From Caldisericaceae bacterium (GTDB taxonomy: Bacteria; Caldisericota; Caldisericia; Caldisericales; Caldisericaceae), in the NCBI GenBank assembly GCA_026987225.1, contig JALSNB010000367.1, forward strand, positions 1 to 22,893: DNA of 22,893 bases. Direction: 5' to 3'. Positions 15,480 through 22,840 of this stretch are shown piece by piece. The position numbers and the translations under genes are program-made. Positions within the stretch are counted from its first letter, which is position 1. The number at the start of each line of letters is the position of its first letter. Under the pieces are notes generated by a model. It saw nothing but the letters and a program-made list of their open reading frames with translations, ran no database searches and was not told where the DNA came from.

Positions 15480-16211
15480 ATGGCAGAATTTCATTTGAAG
15501 TGTGAAAAAGGGGACGTTGCTGAATATGTGATGCTCGTGGGGAATCCGCAGCGTGCAGAAAAAGTTTCCAAGCTTTTGGATAATGCAAAGCTTGTCAATG
15601 AAAATAGATTGCTCTATGTATTTACTGGCTTTTATAAAGGGGAACGTTTAACTGTCGCTACAACCGGCATGGGTGCTCCGTCAACTGCTATCGTACTGGA
15701 AGAATTGGTTAATCTTGGAGGGAAGGTTTTTATCCGAGTAGGTTCTGCAGGTGGAATTGCTCCGAATTTGAATGTTGGTGATGTTGTGATAGCAACCGGT
15801 AGTGTGAGAGATGACGGAACAACTCCCGCATATTTGAGAAAAACTTTTCCTGCTGTTCCGGATTTTGATGTGCTTAAAACAATGGTTGAAGTGGGAAAAG
15901 AACTCAAGAAAGATATTGCCTACGGCGTTGTAATTTCCGAAGATCCGTTTTATATTCCTTACAAGAAAGAAGAGATGGAATTATTTGCACAGTCCGGTGT
16001 TAAAGCAATAGAAATGGAAAGTGGATGTGTATTTATTGTTTCGCAGTTCAGAGGAGTTAAAGCGGGTGCCGTGTTTGGTCTCGACGGAAACGTTTACCTT
16101 AACAAAATAAAACCCGAGGGTACGGAGAATATCTATAAAAAAGGTGAGGAAATTGCGATAAAGGTGGGGCTTGAATCTCTATACAGGTTATCAAAGGCTG
16201 GTATAAAATGA
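15480..16211 (+). CDS. Nucleoside phosphorylase, uridine phosphorylase-like
   Basis: Member of the NP-I family, which splits nucleosides with phosphate to base and ribose-1-phosphate. The 243 residues show VGNPQRAEKVS (phosphate loop, residues 20-30), Arg43, the phosphate site IRVGSAGGI with Arg86 and Ser89, the ribose site AIEMESG with Glu178, Met179 and Glu180, and Asp202 in the base region (FGLDGN). The segment SVRDDGTTPAYL at 108-119 resembles uridine phosphorylases of archaea and thermophiles. Base specificity (uracil or purine) is not certain. GGGAGG lies five bases before the ATG. The stop overlaps the psuG start as ATGA, and this partner favours a pyrimidine or pseudouridine salvage role. 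Confidence 0.85.
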   Translation: MAEFHLKCEKGDVAEYVMLVGNPQRAEKVSKLLDNAKLVNENRLLYVFTGFYKGERLTVATTGMGAPSTAIVLEELVNLGGKVFIRVGSAGGIAPNLNVGDVVIATGSVRDDGTTPAYLRKTFPAVPDFDVLKTMVEVGKELKKDIAYGVVISEDPFYIPYKKEEMELFAQSGVKAIEMESGCVFIVSQFRGVKAGAVFGLDGNVYLNKIKPEGTENIYKKGEEIAIKVGLESLYRLSKAGIK

Positions 16212-17101
16212 AAGTAAGCGACGAAGTTTTAGAGGCTTTGCAAATCGGTAAACCTGTTGTAGCTCTTGAGTCTACAATCATTGCACATGGGATGCCGTAT
16301 CCTAAAAATGTGGAAATTGCACTAAATGTAGAAGATGAAGTGAGAAAAGAGGGTGCTGTTCCGGCTACAATAGGCGTTATCAATGGTGTAATTATCGTTG
16401 GAATGAGTAAAGATGAAATAGAATATATCGGTAAGGCAAAAAATGTTCTTAAACTTTCCACAAGGGAAATACCGTATTGTGTTGCTCTTAAAATGGATGG
16501 AGCAACAACCGTATCTGCTACTTCTTATATAGCAGAAATTGCAGGTATAGAAGTTTTTGCAACAGGTGGCATAGGAGGAGTTCACAGAGGAGCGTCTGAC
16601 ACATTTGATATTTCTCGAGATCTCGATGAGTTGTCGGAGAGGGATATTATTGTTGTTTCTGCGGGTGCAAAATCTATTTTGGATTTGCCTAAAACACTCG
16701 AATACCTTGAAACAAAAGGTGTATTGGTTCTCGGTTTTGGAACTTCGGAATTCCCGGCATTTTATACGAGAAAGTCTGGGCTTACAGCTTTGCGGGTTGA
16801 TACACCCGAAGAAATTGCATCCATATACGGTAAAAAACAGTCCATAGGTATTGAATCGGCGATACTCGTGGCTAACCCTATTCCAAAGAAATATGAAATA
16901 CCAAAGGATGTGGTTGATCAATGGATAGATGAGGCAGTTAAAGAATCTATGGAGAAAGGGATTAAAGGCAAAAAATTAACGCCATTTTTACTTTCCAAAA
17001 TTGTGGAAATAAGTAACGGAAAAGCGCTTGATGCAAATATAGAGCTTGTTGAGAACAATGCGAGAGTTGCTGCAAAAATTGCGAAAGCTCTGCATTCTTA
17101 A
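16208..17101 (+). CDS. psuG: Pseudouridine-5'-phosphate glycosidase
   Basis: Breaks the C-C bond of pseudouridine 5'-phosphate to uracil and ribose-5-phosphate, recycling modified RNA. The 297 residues carry the family motifs VALESTIIAHGMPYP with Glu21, TATGGIGGVHRG-like FATGGIGGVHRGA at 117-129, DTFDISRDLDEL with the metal-ligand candidate Asp138, and VSAGAKSILDLPKT with catalytic Lys155; the last two are 17 residues apart, as in Escherichia coli PsuG. The start is ATGA-coupled to the phosphorylase gene, with AAAGG ten bases upstream. The usual partner, pseudouridine kinase PsuK, is not in this operon, so it must be elsewhere or be replaced. Confidence 0.94.
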   Translation: MKVSDEVLEALQIGKPVVALESTIIAHGMPYPKNVEIALNVEDEVRKEGAVPATIGVINGVIIVGMSKDEIEYIGKAKNVLKLSTREIPYCVALKMDGATTVSATSYIAEIAGIEVFATGGIGGVHRGASDTFDISRDLDELSERDIIVVSAGAKSILDLPKTLEYLETKGVLVLGFGTSEFPAFYTRKSGLTALRVDTPEEIASIYGKKQSIGIESAILVANPIPKKYEIPKDVVDQWIDEAVKESMEKGIKGKKLTPFLLSKIVEISNGKALDANIELVENNARVAAKIAKALHS

Positions 17102-17832
17102 TGGATTGGACTAAGAATTACTTTGATGACTTTTACTTAAAATATTTTTTGCAAACCCAACCCGAAGATATTACAAACAGGCAGATAGATTTTATACGCA
17201 AGTTTTTTAATCGTGGAAGCTATATATTGGATGCGGGTTGTGGTACAGGGCGGCACTCTATTAAATTAGGAGGGCTGGGATTTAAGGTATTAGGTATCGA
17301 CAGTTCTCCCTTATTTATAAAGACTGCAAACAATTCTTTAAAAGAGCAAGAACTTCAAGACGTTTCTTTTTTAATTCAAGATCTCAGAGAACTTTCTTTT
17401 GAAAATGAATTTGATGGTATTATAAACATGTGGTCTTCTTTTGGTTATTTTGATGATGAAACAAATTTTGATATTTTGAAAAGATTTTATCGTGCGTTGA
17501 AAAGAAATGGTAAGCTTATAATTGACGTGGAGAACAGGGATTATATTCTTAAATATTTTGTAAGAGAAACTTTTAGAGATAAAGGAGAATTTTTTATACT
17601 CGAGAGAAGAAAGTTTAATCCGCTAAAATCTGTTGTTTTTACACATCGTTTTATTGTGGGCCCGAATATAAGAAAGGACTATTACAGATATATACGCATA
17701 TATACCGTAACTGAGTTGATCAATTTGTTTAAAGCAGCAGGTTTTAGTTCTTATGAAGTTTTTGGAAGCTATAACATGGACAAATTCACGGAAAATTCCA
17801 AGAGAATTATAATAATCGGATTAAAAGCTTGA
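17101..17832 (+). CDS. Class I SAM-dependent methyltransferase, substrate unknown
   Basis: A 243-residue Rossmann-fold methyltransferase. Motif I is YILDAGCGTGRHSIKL at 41-56, the ribose-binding acid is probably Asp67 in VLGIDSSP, and the post-motif region has FDGIINMWSSFGYF near 104-117, followed by KRNGKLIIDVENRDY. These fit methyltransferase type 11/25 domains. The substrate is not recognisable; small molecules are as likely as RNA. The ATG shares one base with the psuG stop (TAATG), so it is the third gene of this operon. A role in nucleoside or RNA modification metabolism follows only from the neighbours. Its stop overlaps the -35 box of the next promoter. Confidence 0.8.
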   Translation: MDWTKNYFDDFYLKYFLQTQPEDITNRQIDFIRKFFNRGSYILDAGCGTGRHSIKLGGLGFKVLGIDSSPLFIKTANNSLKEQELQDVSFLIQDLRELSFENEFDGIINMWSSFGYFDDETNFDILKRFYRALKRNGKLIIDVENRDYILKYFVRETFRDKGEFFILERRKFNPLKSVVFTHRFIVGPNIRKDYYRYIRIYTVTELINLFKAAGFSSYEVFGSYNMDKFTENSKRIIIIGLKA

Positions 17833-17856
17833 CTAAATTATAAATTGGGATAAAAT
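17829..17856 (+). promoter_or_regulatory. Predicted suf operon promoter
   Basis: TTGACT (17829-17834) and TAAAAT (17851-17856) are 16 bases apart, each with five of six consensus matches. The -35 covers the stop codon of the methyltransferase gene. The expected transcript start near 17863 lies within the palindrome that follows, leaving a leader of about 30 bases with GGAGG at 17883-17887. Confidence 0.65.
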
Positions 17857-17876
17857 ATTACTGTAAATGTAATATT
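17854..17876. promoter_or_regulatory. Palindrome over the suf promoter, candidate Rrf2-family operator
   Basis: AATATTAC (17854-17861) and GTAATATT (17869-17876) are perfect 8-bp inverted arms around TGTAAAT, 23 bases in all. It overlaps the -10 box and the transcript start, a repressor position, and its size suits a dimeric Rrf2-family regulator such as the one encoded as third gene of the same operon. The binding partner is inferred. Confidence 0.5.
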
Positions 17877-17893
17877 AAATGCGGAGGCGATAG

Positions 17894-18646
17894 ATGGATA
17901 CAATTTTACAAGTGAAAGATTTGTGGTTAAAAAAGAGTAATAAGTATATAATTAAAAATTTTAACCTTGACATAGAGAGAGATTTAATATCTGTCGTACT
18001 TGGAATTAATGGGGCCGGTAAAAGCTCCCTTGCTTATGTTTTAATGGGACTTTCCGGATACAATCCGGATAAGGGGAAAATTTTCTTCAAAGGAAAAGAT
18101 ATTACGGATTTAAGTATTACTGAGCGAGCAAAAATGGGGCTTACACTGGCATGGCAGAATCCTGCTACATTCGAAGGCATTACCGTTAAAGAATACATTA
18201 TGCTTGGCATGAAGAACAAATCTATTTTTGCCGTTAAAGAGGCTCTTAGTAAGGTAGCACTGGATCCCGTATTGTACATGAACAGAGTAGTTGATAAATC
18301 GCTTAGCGGGGGAGAAAGAAAAAGAATTGAACTTGCTGCTGTTTATGCAATGCATCCCGAGTTGGTTATCTTGGATGAACCGGACTCCGGTATAGATATA
18401 CTTTCTTTGGAAAAGGTAAAAAGCCTTATTAAAGATTTTAAGGCAAATGGTTCTACGGTTCTTCTCATTACTCATAGAGATGAAGTTGCAGAAATTGCGG
18501 ATAGAGCCTTTTTAATGTGTAGTGGTACAATTATAAACGAGGGGCTTCCAGGCGAAATTTCAGATTATTTTAAACATGAATGTAATAATTGTGATCATAA
18601 AGGATCACCCGAGAAAAAATTAGCTAAGGAAAGGGGTGAGTTATAA
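17894..18646 (+). CDS. sufC: SufC/SmsC, Fe-S assembly ATPase
   Basis: ABC-type ATPase without membrane domain that works with SufB/SufD proteins in cytoplasmic Fe-S cluster assembly. The 250 residues show Walker A GINGAGKSS (37-45), the Q-loop at Gln88 (WQNPATF), the signature LSGGE (137-141), Walker B VILDEPDSGID (158-168) and switch His194 (LITHRDE). The DSGID form after Walker B is typical of SufC. A C-terminal tail with Cys230 and Cys233 (HECNNCDHKG) is added to the core and could bind metal or a cluster. GGAGG lies six bases before the ATG. The next gene is SufB/D-like; SufS, SufU and SufE are not present, matching the minimal two-gene systems of archaea and strict anaerobes. Confidence 0.94.
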   Translation: MDTILQVKDLWLKKSNKYIIKNFNLDIERDLISVVLGINGAGKSSLAYVLMGLSGYNPDKGKIFFKGKDITDLSITERAKMGLTLAWQNPATFEGITVKEYIMLGMKNKSIFAVKEALSKVALDPVLYMNRVVDKSLSGGERKRIELAAVYAMHPELVILDEPDSGIDILSLEKVKSLIKDFKANGSTVLLITHRDEVAEIADRAFLMCSGTIINEGLPGEISDYFKHECNNCDHKGSPEKKLAKERGEL

Positions 18647-18647
18647 T

Positions 18648-19598
18648 ATGGCGACAAAAATATTGGATGAATATGCAGAAATGATGCGTGCTTACGAACA
18701 GAGCGGAGGAAATGTAGGTGAATTTTCTAATCCCAATGTACCTTCAATAGTGATAAGCGGTAATAAAGTATTGGGTAAAAACGAGGTCAAAGGGCTTATT
18801 ATAGAACCGACTCCTACCAAAGACGGTGTTGATGTCAAAATTATCGTTAAAAGCGGAACTAAAATTTTGTATCCTATGGCTCTTTGTTTCGGTGTCTTAC
18901 CAAAAGAGGGAACGCAAATTATAAACATGGAAGCGATAATAGAGGATAATGCAGGCATGAATGCTATCTCTCACTGTGTTTTTCCTAATGCGAAACACAT
19001 AGTTCATAAAATGAATTATAATGTAAAGTTAGGCAAACATAGCTTCTTTAGATACGAAGAAATACATTTTCACGGTAAAGACGGCGGTGTTGAAGTCGTA
19101 CCTTTCACCAGCGGCACTGTAGGTGAAGATTCGTATTTTAAATCCACCTTTACATTAAAAGAAGGCAGAGTAGGCAAACTTGATATAAAATACGATATGG
19201 ATGTTGAAGAAAACGGCAAGTTGGAACTGTATTCCAAAGTTTGGGCAAAGGGAAAGGATACTGTAAACATAGAAGAGAAAGGTAACTTGAAAGGGAAAGA
19301 AGCAAAAGCTCTCATAAAGAGTAGGGTTGTATTACAAGATGAATCACATAGTAAAGTAGTTTCTGTGGTTAATGCTTACGCACCTTATTCAAGAGGCCAC
19401 GTTGATTGTATGGAGATTGTTCAGGACAATGCAGTTGCTGAAGCTGTGCCGATCGTAGGAGTATCAAATCATCTTGCCAAAGTAACACATGAAGCGGCAA
19501 TTGGTTCCCTTGATTCTAAGGAAATTGAAACTCTTGAAGCAAGGGGACTCACGGAAGATGAAGCGATAAAAGTTGTTGTTGGTGCATTATTAAAGTGA
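18648..19598 (+). CDS. sufB: SufB/SufD-family scaffold (minimal-system SufB/SmsB)
   Basis: Scaffold partner of SufC in Fe-S assembly. At 316 residues it is much shorter than proteobacterial SufB (about 495) and fits the short single SufBD proteins of minimal anaerobic systems. The beta-helix core is followed by GHVDCMEIVQDNAVAEAVP with Cys254 at the position of the conserved SufB core cysteine, then KVTHEAAIGS with His281 and Glu282, and the C-terminal helix LEARGLTEDEAIKVVVGALL. Cys80 and Cys110 (ISHCVFPNA) are further cysteines. ATG 18648 is chosen because AAGGGGTGAG lies eight bases before it; a GTG at 18636 would start inside sufC within that site. It begins one base after the sufC stop. 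It probably forms homodimers with two SufC. Confidence 0.92.
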   Translation: MATKILDEYAEMMRAYEQSGGNVGEFSNPNVPSIVISGNKVLGKNEVKGLIIEPTPTKDGVDVKIIVKSGTKILYPMALCFGVLPKEGTQIINMEAIIEDNAGMNAISHCVFPNAKHIVHKMNYNVKLGKHSFFRYEEIHFHGKDGGVEVVPFTSGTVGEDSYFKSTFTLKEGRVGKLDIKYDMDVEENGKLELYSKVWAKGKDTVNIEEKGNLKGKEAKALIKSRVVLQDESHSKVVSVVNAYAPYSRGHVDCMEIVQDNAVAEAVPIVGVSNHLAKVTHEAAIGSLDSKEIETLEARGLTEDEAIKVVVGALLK

Positions 19599-19599
19599 T

Positions 19600-20043
19600 A
19601 TGCTTGTTACTACATTAGAAGGTTATGCCTTAAAGGCATTGTTATATATTGCAGCTAAAGAAAACCAACGTGTTACAATAAAAGAGATTTCACGGGAAAA
19701 TAATATTTCTTTTCCGTATATATTGAGAATATGTTCCGAGCTGAGAAGAAAAGGTATTTTGAAGAGCGTTAGAGGGCGTGGCGGAGGCTATTTGCTAAAT
19801 AAACCTCCTTCAAAAATATCTGTTTACGAAATAATAAAGGCTGTTGGCAGAGAAACGGTAGAGATAAAATGTGAATATGGTAAAAGAAAAGATTTGCCAT
19901 GTTACCAAAGTAATTGCATATCTATGCATGCATGGCATTCCATTAAAGAAAAAGTCGATATAGCATTAAAAGATATAAAATTATCCGATTTAGTTTCAAA
20001 GAAAGGAGATATTAAAAAATGGCGGTACGAGAAACACAAGTAA
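19600..20043 (+). CDS. Rrf2-family (IscR-like) transcriptional regulator
   Basis: Winged-helix regulator, 147 residues. The N-terminal part has LEGYALKALLYIA and VTIKEISRENNISFPYILRICSELRRKGILKS, the family recognition helix region, then the wing RGRGGGYLL. In the C-terminal part Cys91, Cys101 and Cys106, with His110 close by, resemble the three Cys and one His that hold the 2Fe-2S cluster of IscR (Cys92, 98, 104 and His107), with slightly wider spacing. It therefore probably senses Fe-S status and controls its own operon through the palindrome at 17854-17876. It starts one base after sufB and lies between sufB and the Mrp gene, which it overlaps by 25 bases. Confidence 0.9.
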   Translation: MLVTTLEGYALKALLYIAAKENQRVTIKEISRENNISFPYILRICSELRRKGILKSVRGRGGGYLLNKPPSKISVYEIIKAVGRETVEIKCEYGKRKDLPCYQSNCISMHAWHSIKEKVDIALKDIKLSDLVSKKGDIKKWRYEKHK

Positions 20044-21023
20044 TTGACGTGCTTAAAACAACGTTTATTCCCGGAATTAAAAAATTAATTCTTTCCGCTG
20101 GCATGCTGCGGGAAGTAAAAGTCCTGGGAGACAAGGTATTAATTTCTGTTACCATTCCTCAAATTTCTAAAGAGAATGAGGATAAATTAAGGGAGATTTT
20201 AACAAACAGAATTAAGTCTCTGGGTGCAAAAGAAGTAGAGATAAGTATAAGTTTTAGAAAGGAGCAGAATATTAAATATTCTATTGCAGTTGCTTCCGGT
20301 AAAGGTGGTGTGGGCAAGTCAACGGTGAGTGTTAACCTTGCTGTAAGCCTTGCGAAGTTGGGCAAAAAGGTAGGAGTTTTGGATGCGGATATTCACGGAC
20401 CTAATGTGCCAATAATGTTTGGAATAACAGACAGGCCATACGTGAATAGCGAAAAAAGAATAATTCCCATAGAGAAATACGGGGTTAAGGTAATGTCTCT
20501 CGGTTTTTTGCTTGAAAATCAGAGTACACCTATTATTTGGAGGGGTCCTCTTGTAACGAAAGCGATCGAACAATTGTACAATGATGTGGAATGGGGAGAG
20601 CTTGATTATCTTATTATCGATCTGCCTCCGGGAACAGGAGATGCGGCGCTTACCGTAACACAATCGCTTCCTCTTAAATACGGCCTTGTTGTTACTACTC
20701 CTCAAAATGTGGCTATTGCTGATGCTGCAAAATCTCTCGGTATGTTTAAAGAAATGAAAATACCGGTGCTCGGTGTTATAGAAAACATGTCCTATTTTAT
20801 TTGTCCGCATTGTGGCAAGAAAAGTGAAATTTTTGGTCATGGCGGCGGTGAAAAAATTAGCCTTGAAAATGGCGTTCCATTTCTTGGAAAAGTGCCGTTA
20901 GAGATGAAAGTAAGAGAGGGAGGAGACAGCGGAATTCCTGCAGCTGCCATGGAAGAGGAGCTTGAAACTAAAAAAGCGTTTGAAGCTATTGCTAAAAAAG
21001 TTGTAGAATTAAGTTTGAAATAG
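20019..21023 (+). CDS. mrp: Mrp/ApbC-family Fe-S carrier ATPase
   Basis: P-loop protein of the Mrp/NBP35 family that carries and transfers Fe-S clusters in the cytoplasm. The 334 residues have an N-terminal MIP18-like domain (1-80, somewhat diverged, lacking the usual Asp-Pro), the deviant Walker A SGKGGVGKST (93-102), LDADIHGPNVP (121-131), DLPPGTGDAAL (201-211) and the cluster-binding pair Cys262 and Cys265 in FICPHCGKKSE. AAAGGAG lies ten bases before the ATG, inside the regulator gene. As last gene of the sufC-sufB-rrf2 operon its role as a carrier downstream of the SufBC scaffold is strongly supported by context. Confidence 0.94.
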   Translation: MAVRETQVIDVLKTTFIPGIKKLILSAGMLREVKVLGDKVLISVTIPQISKENEDKLREILTNRIKSLGAKEVEISISFRKEQNIKYSIAVASGKGGVGKSTVSVNLAVSLAKLGKKVGVLDADIHGPNVPIMFGITDRPYVNSEKRIIPIEKYGVKVMSLGFLLENQSTPIIWRGPLVTKAIEQLYNDVEWGELDYLIIDLPPGTGDAALTVTQSLPLKYGLVVTTPQNVAIADAAKSLGMFKEMKIPVLGVIENMSYFICPHCGKKSEIFGHGGGEKISLENGVPFLGKVPLEMKVREGGDSGIPAAAMEEELETKKAFEAIAKKVVELSLK

Positions 21024-21046
21024 ATTATCTACAAGGAGAGGGAGAG

Positions 21047-22333
21047 ATGAGAAAATTAATCGTTTGGATCTTAATAATAGTCCTTACGTTTGGATTTGTT
21101 TATGTGGGAAATAATTTGTTTGCTCAGAATAAAACAAACCTATTTCCTGAAAATTACCTGCCGAAGGAGAATTTAATTTTTAAATTCGACGGAAGTAATG
21201 ATCTGTTAAATTCTTCTTTAAAACATTATTTTTCATCTCTTCCTTCTTTTGAACTTTCCGAAGGGTTTATACTATCGAACAATGTGGGTTCTTCAATTCT
21301 TATCTTTCATACGAATAGCTCGATTTCTCCGTTGGATTTTTTAATAAAACAGTTTAGAAAATTTGGATTTGATACCAAATTGCAATGGGTAAACGGATTT
21401 CCGGTTGTTTATGCTTTTAATACTAATAAACAATACTACTCTTCTGTGTGGAGAAGTTTTATATTTATTTCAACTGATTCTAATAGTTTAAATAAACTGC
21501 TTTTTGGCATAATGCAAAAGAGCGGTGTAAGTTTATTAAGGAATGACCTAAACTTTTCAAAACTCTGGGATCATTACAAATGTTCAAATTGTGGCATTGT
21601 TTATAATGAAGATGTTGATTTTCTAAAAAGCTATCTTCGCGTACCATTCTTACATTTTGACTATCCGACTTTCTTTAATTTTAGTGATAACACTCTTACT
21701 ACTTATAACCTTGTGCCTGAAAATGCCACTCAAAATAATATTTTTATTTTTGACATTCCTAATGAACTTTTTGAAATTTCCGAAAGTAAAGCAGATGATA
21801 TCAAAAATAAACTTCTTAATAGCGGGTTATCTGTTATCGTTTCGGATAAAATTGGGATTCCATTTAAGGCCGTATCTGCATTTTCGTCTTTAAGTCCAGG
21901 TGAATTTGTTCTGTTTGACAAAAACAATTTTTTGTTTGCTGTTAAATCTTCAATCGCAGATAACGGAATATACAGGGATGAACTTGTAAATTTTCTTCCG
22001 GACTCGACTAATGCTACCATATTGGAGCAATCTATGGGATCTCTGCTAATGGAGTACAATAACGGAACATCAATTTTTTATACTCTGGAAACTCCTAACA
22101 TGTTTATAATCTCTACCAATAAAGGTGTTTTGGATGATATATTTGAGGACTCCGTTAAGATTAAAAATTTAAAAGGTGAACTCTTTATTAAAGTTAGTAG
22201 AGATTTTAACAAAATCATTTCGTTGTTCGATTTAAATATTGATAAAGTAATTCTTCCGAAGAATACTTTATACTGCGTTGTAAAAGAAACCATAGAATCC
22301 GGTAAATTAAAAACAGTATTTGAAATACATTAA
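21047..22333 (+). CDS. Exported or membrane-anchored protein of unknown function
   Basis: I do not recognise this 428-residue protein with certainty. It opens with MRKLIVWILIIVLTFGFVYVG, cut here to the essentials: a short positive end and a hydrophobic stretch at about 4-20, fitting a signal peptide (possible cleavage after LFA, residue 26) or an anchor. The rest is rich in Ser, Asn and Phe, unlike the Lys/Glu-rich cytoplasmic proteins around it. The start of the mature part, ENYLPKENLIFKFDGS, and the repeated topology loosely recall secreted DUF3352-type proteins. A single CSNCG pair (Cys179, Cys182) is present. AAGGAGAG lies six bases before the ATG, 23 bases after mrp, so it may be transcribed with the Fe-S operon, but no functional link is evident. 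Confidence 0.75.
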   Translation: MRKLIVWILIIVLTFGFVYVGNNLFAQNKTNLFPENYLPKENLIFKFDGSNDLLNSSLKHYFSSLPSFELSEGFILSNNVGSSILIFHTNSSISPLDFLIKQFRKFGFDTKLQWVNGFPVVYAFNTNKQYYSSVWRSFIFISTDSNSLNKLLFGIMQKSGVSLLRNDLNFSKLWDHYKCSNCGIVYNEDVDFLKSYLRVPFLHFDYPTFFNFSDNTLTTYNLVPENATQNNIFIFDIPNELFEISESKADDIKNKLLNSGLSVIVSDKIGIPFKAVSAFSSLSPGEFVLFDKNNFLFAVKSSIADNGIYRDELVNFLPDSTNATILEQSMGSLLMEYNNGTSIFYTLETPNMFIISTNKGVLDDIFEDSVKIKNLKGELFIKVSRDFNKIISLFDLNIDKVILPKNTLYCVVKETIESGKLKTVFEIH

Positions 22334-22345
22334 AGTTAACGTTAT

Positions 22346-22840
22346 TTATTTTCCAAAAAGTTCTTCTGCAATTTTATCTGTTATATAACGGAATTCAGTA
22401 AATTTAATCTTTATTATATTATAAAGTTTTTTATATTGGTCTTTCCCTTTTTCGGTAATTGTATATACAAAGCGAGGGTGAATGCCTTCTGTTTCCCATC
22501 TGCCATCTATTAAACCGTCATTTTTCATTTCCCTTAGTAGGGGATAAATTACTCCCGGATTGGGGAGCCAGCAGTTTTCAGTTCTATCGGATATCTCATT
22601 AATGATCTCTTGGCCGAAATAGTCCTTTTCCTGAAGCAGAAATAGGATGTAAAATGATAAAAACCCTGTAGTTGTAAACATAGAGGAAATAAATATATTA
22701 AAGTCCGGACTCTCAAGGAGTTTTTCTATGTGAAGCTTTTTAAACAGAAAAACTTCTTTTGCTATATCTATTTTGCCTTCCTTTATTTTCCTATCTATTT
22801 TGTTGAGTATCTCTTTCAATATATCGTTTTTGTTTTCCAT
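22346..22840 (-). CDS. PadR-family transcriptional regulator with N-terminal extension
   Basis: Winged-helix DNA-binding protein of 164 residues. The PadR domain lies at about 51-145: ILFLLQEKDYFGQEIINEIS corresponds to helices 1-2 (FGQE where GYE is usual), LPNPGVIYPLLREMKNDGLI is the typical recognition helix (usual form SPGTLYPLL), and RFVYTITEKGKDQYKKL is the wing and following helix. About 50 charged helical residues precede it, which is longer than in common PadR proteins. AGGAGG lies four bases before the ATG (CCTCCT at 22845-22850). It reads toward the exported protein gene, with 12 bases between the stops and no terminator. What it controls is unknown; its own upstream neighbours lie outside the window. 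Confidence 0.88.
   Translation of the reverse strand: MENKNDILKEILNKIDRKIKEGKIDIAKEVFLFKKLHIEKLLESPDFNIFISSMFTTTGFLSFYILFLLQEKDYFGQEIINEISDRTENCWLPNPGVIYPLLREMKNDGLIDGRWETEGIHPRFVYTITEKGKDQYKKLYNIIKIKFTEFRYITDKIAEELFGK

Noticed and set aside
16322..16921. Minus-strand open frame of 199 codons opposite psuG
   Set aside because: It lies wholly within an intact psuG and has the composition of an antisense frame.
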